Shown piece after piece: positions 6,496 through 6,684 of a stretch of 6,684 nucleotides of DNA. The stretch comes from Methylococcaceae bacterium (GTDB taxonomy: Bacteria; Pseudomonadota; Gammaproteobacteria; Methylococcales; Methylomonadaceae): NCBI GenBank assembly GCA_030699345.1, contig JAUYMX010000406.1, positions 1 through 6,684 of the forward strand. The letters are read 5' to 3'. The notes below the pieces were generated by a model. That model was not told the origin of the DNA. It made no database searches and saw only the letters and a program-made list of their open reading frames with translations. A program made the translations under genes and the position numbers. Numbering within the stretch: position 1 is the stretch's first letter; the number at the start of each line of letters is the position of its first letter.

Positions 6496-6684
6496 ATGAC
6501 TGTTGAAACCAAAAAAGAAACCTTAGGCTTCCAAACTGAGGTTAAGCATCTTCTACATTTGATGATCCATTCGTTGTATAGCAACAAAGAGATTTTCTTA
6601 CGCGAGTTAATTTCCAATGCCTCAGACGCGGCTGATAAGCTCAGATTTGAAGCATTATCCAACGAAAGCCTGTATCAAGGCGAT
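6496..6684 (+). CDS. htpG: Molecular chaperone HtpG (Hsp90), 5' portion only
   Basis: ATP-dependent cytosolic Hsp90 chaperone. Only the first 63 codons are present; the frame is open to the window edge, so this is a boundary cut and not a broken gene. The translation follows E. coli HtpG almost residue for residue: GFQTEVKHLLHLMIHSLYS, then NKEIFLRELISNASDAADK. The latter contains E37 and N41, which correspond to E. coli E34 (ATP hydrolysis) and N38 (Mg/nucleotide binding) of the GHKL ATPase fold. The start is set by the ATG at 6496 with GAAGAGGA upstream and by the alignment of the N-terminus. It is driven by the RpoH-type promoter at 6424-6449 and is divergent from the REC-TPR gene. Confidence 0.97.
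   Translation, partial: MTVETKKETLGFQTEVKHLLHLMIHSLYSNKEIFLRELISNASDAADKLRFEALSNESLYQGD

Noticed and set aside
6375..6662. 95-codon - strand frame covering the intergenic region and the start of htpG
   Set aside because: Antisense to conserved Hsp90 coding sequence and across the htpG promoter; no domain seen.

Overview
The window looks like a chromosomal segment of a gammaproteobacterium with moderate GC content. The gene order leuS–lptE–holA, the LptE lipoprotein (which implies an LPS-bearing outer membrane) and the closeness of LeuRS, LptE, HolA and HtpG to their E. coli counterparts all support this. A methanotroph-like lineage (Methylococcales) is possible, but that is a guess from general resemblance and not something the sequence proves.

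Layout. (1) Positions 35-3053 and 3056-4081 on the + strand form a compact housekeeping operon: leucyl-tRNA synthetase (leuS), the LPS-assembly lipoprotein LptE, and the delta subunit of the DNA polymerase III clamp loader (holA). leuS carries a G/C-tract palindromic element of about 76 bp at 1559-1634. It reads through in frame and adds about 20 residues to the enzyme. (2) Positions 4062-6378 on the - strand form a two-gene signalling operon. The first gene encodes a response-regulator receiver domain fused to a long TPR-like helical region with no DNA-binding domain. The second, starting 10 bp downstream, encodes a small soluble histidine kinase without a sensor domain. Its 3' end overlaps the 3' end of holA by 20 bp in convergent orientation. 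(3) A 117-bp divergent intergenic region at 6379-6495 holds a near-consensus heat-shock (sigma-32) promoter, CTTGAA-14-CCCCAT, facing htpG. The first 63 codons of htpG (Hsp90) run off the right edge.

How they work together. The + strand operon is ordinary core biology (translation, outer-membrane biogenesis, replication). The - strand pair is most simply a cognate two-component module: the kinase should phosphorylate Asp59 of the REC-TPR protein, whose output would be protein-protein contact through the TPR-like region and not transcription. The pathway it controls cannot be told from the sequence. The most notable points are the palindromic element inside an essential gene and the uncharacterised REC-TPR/kinase pair.
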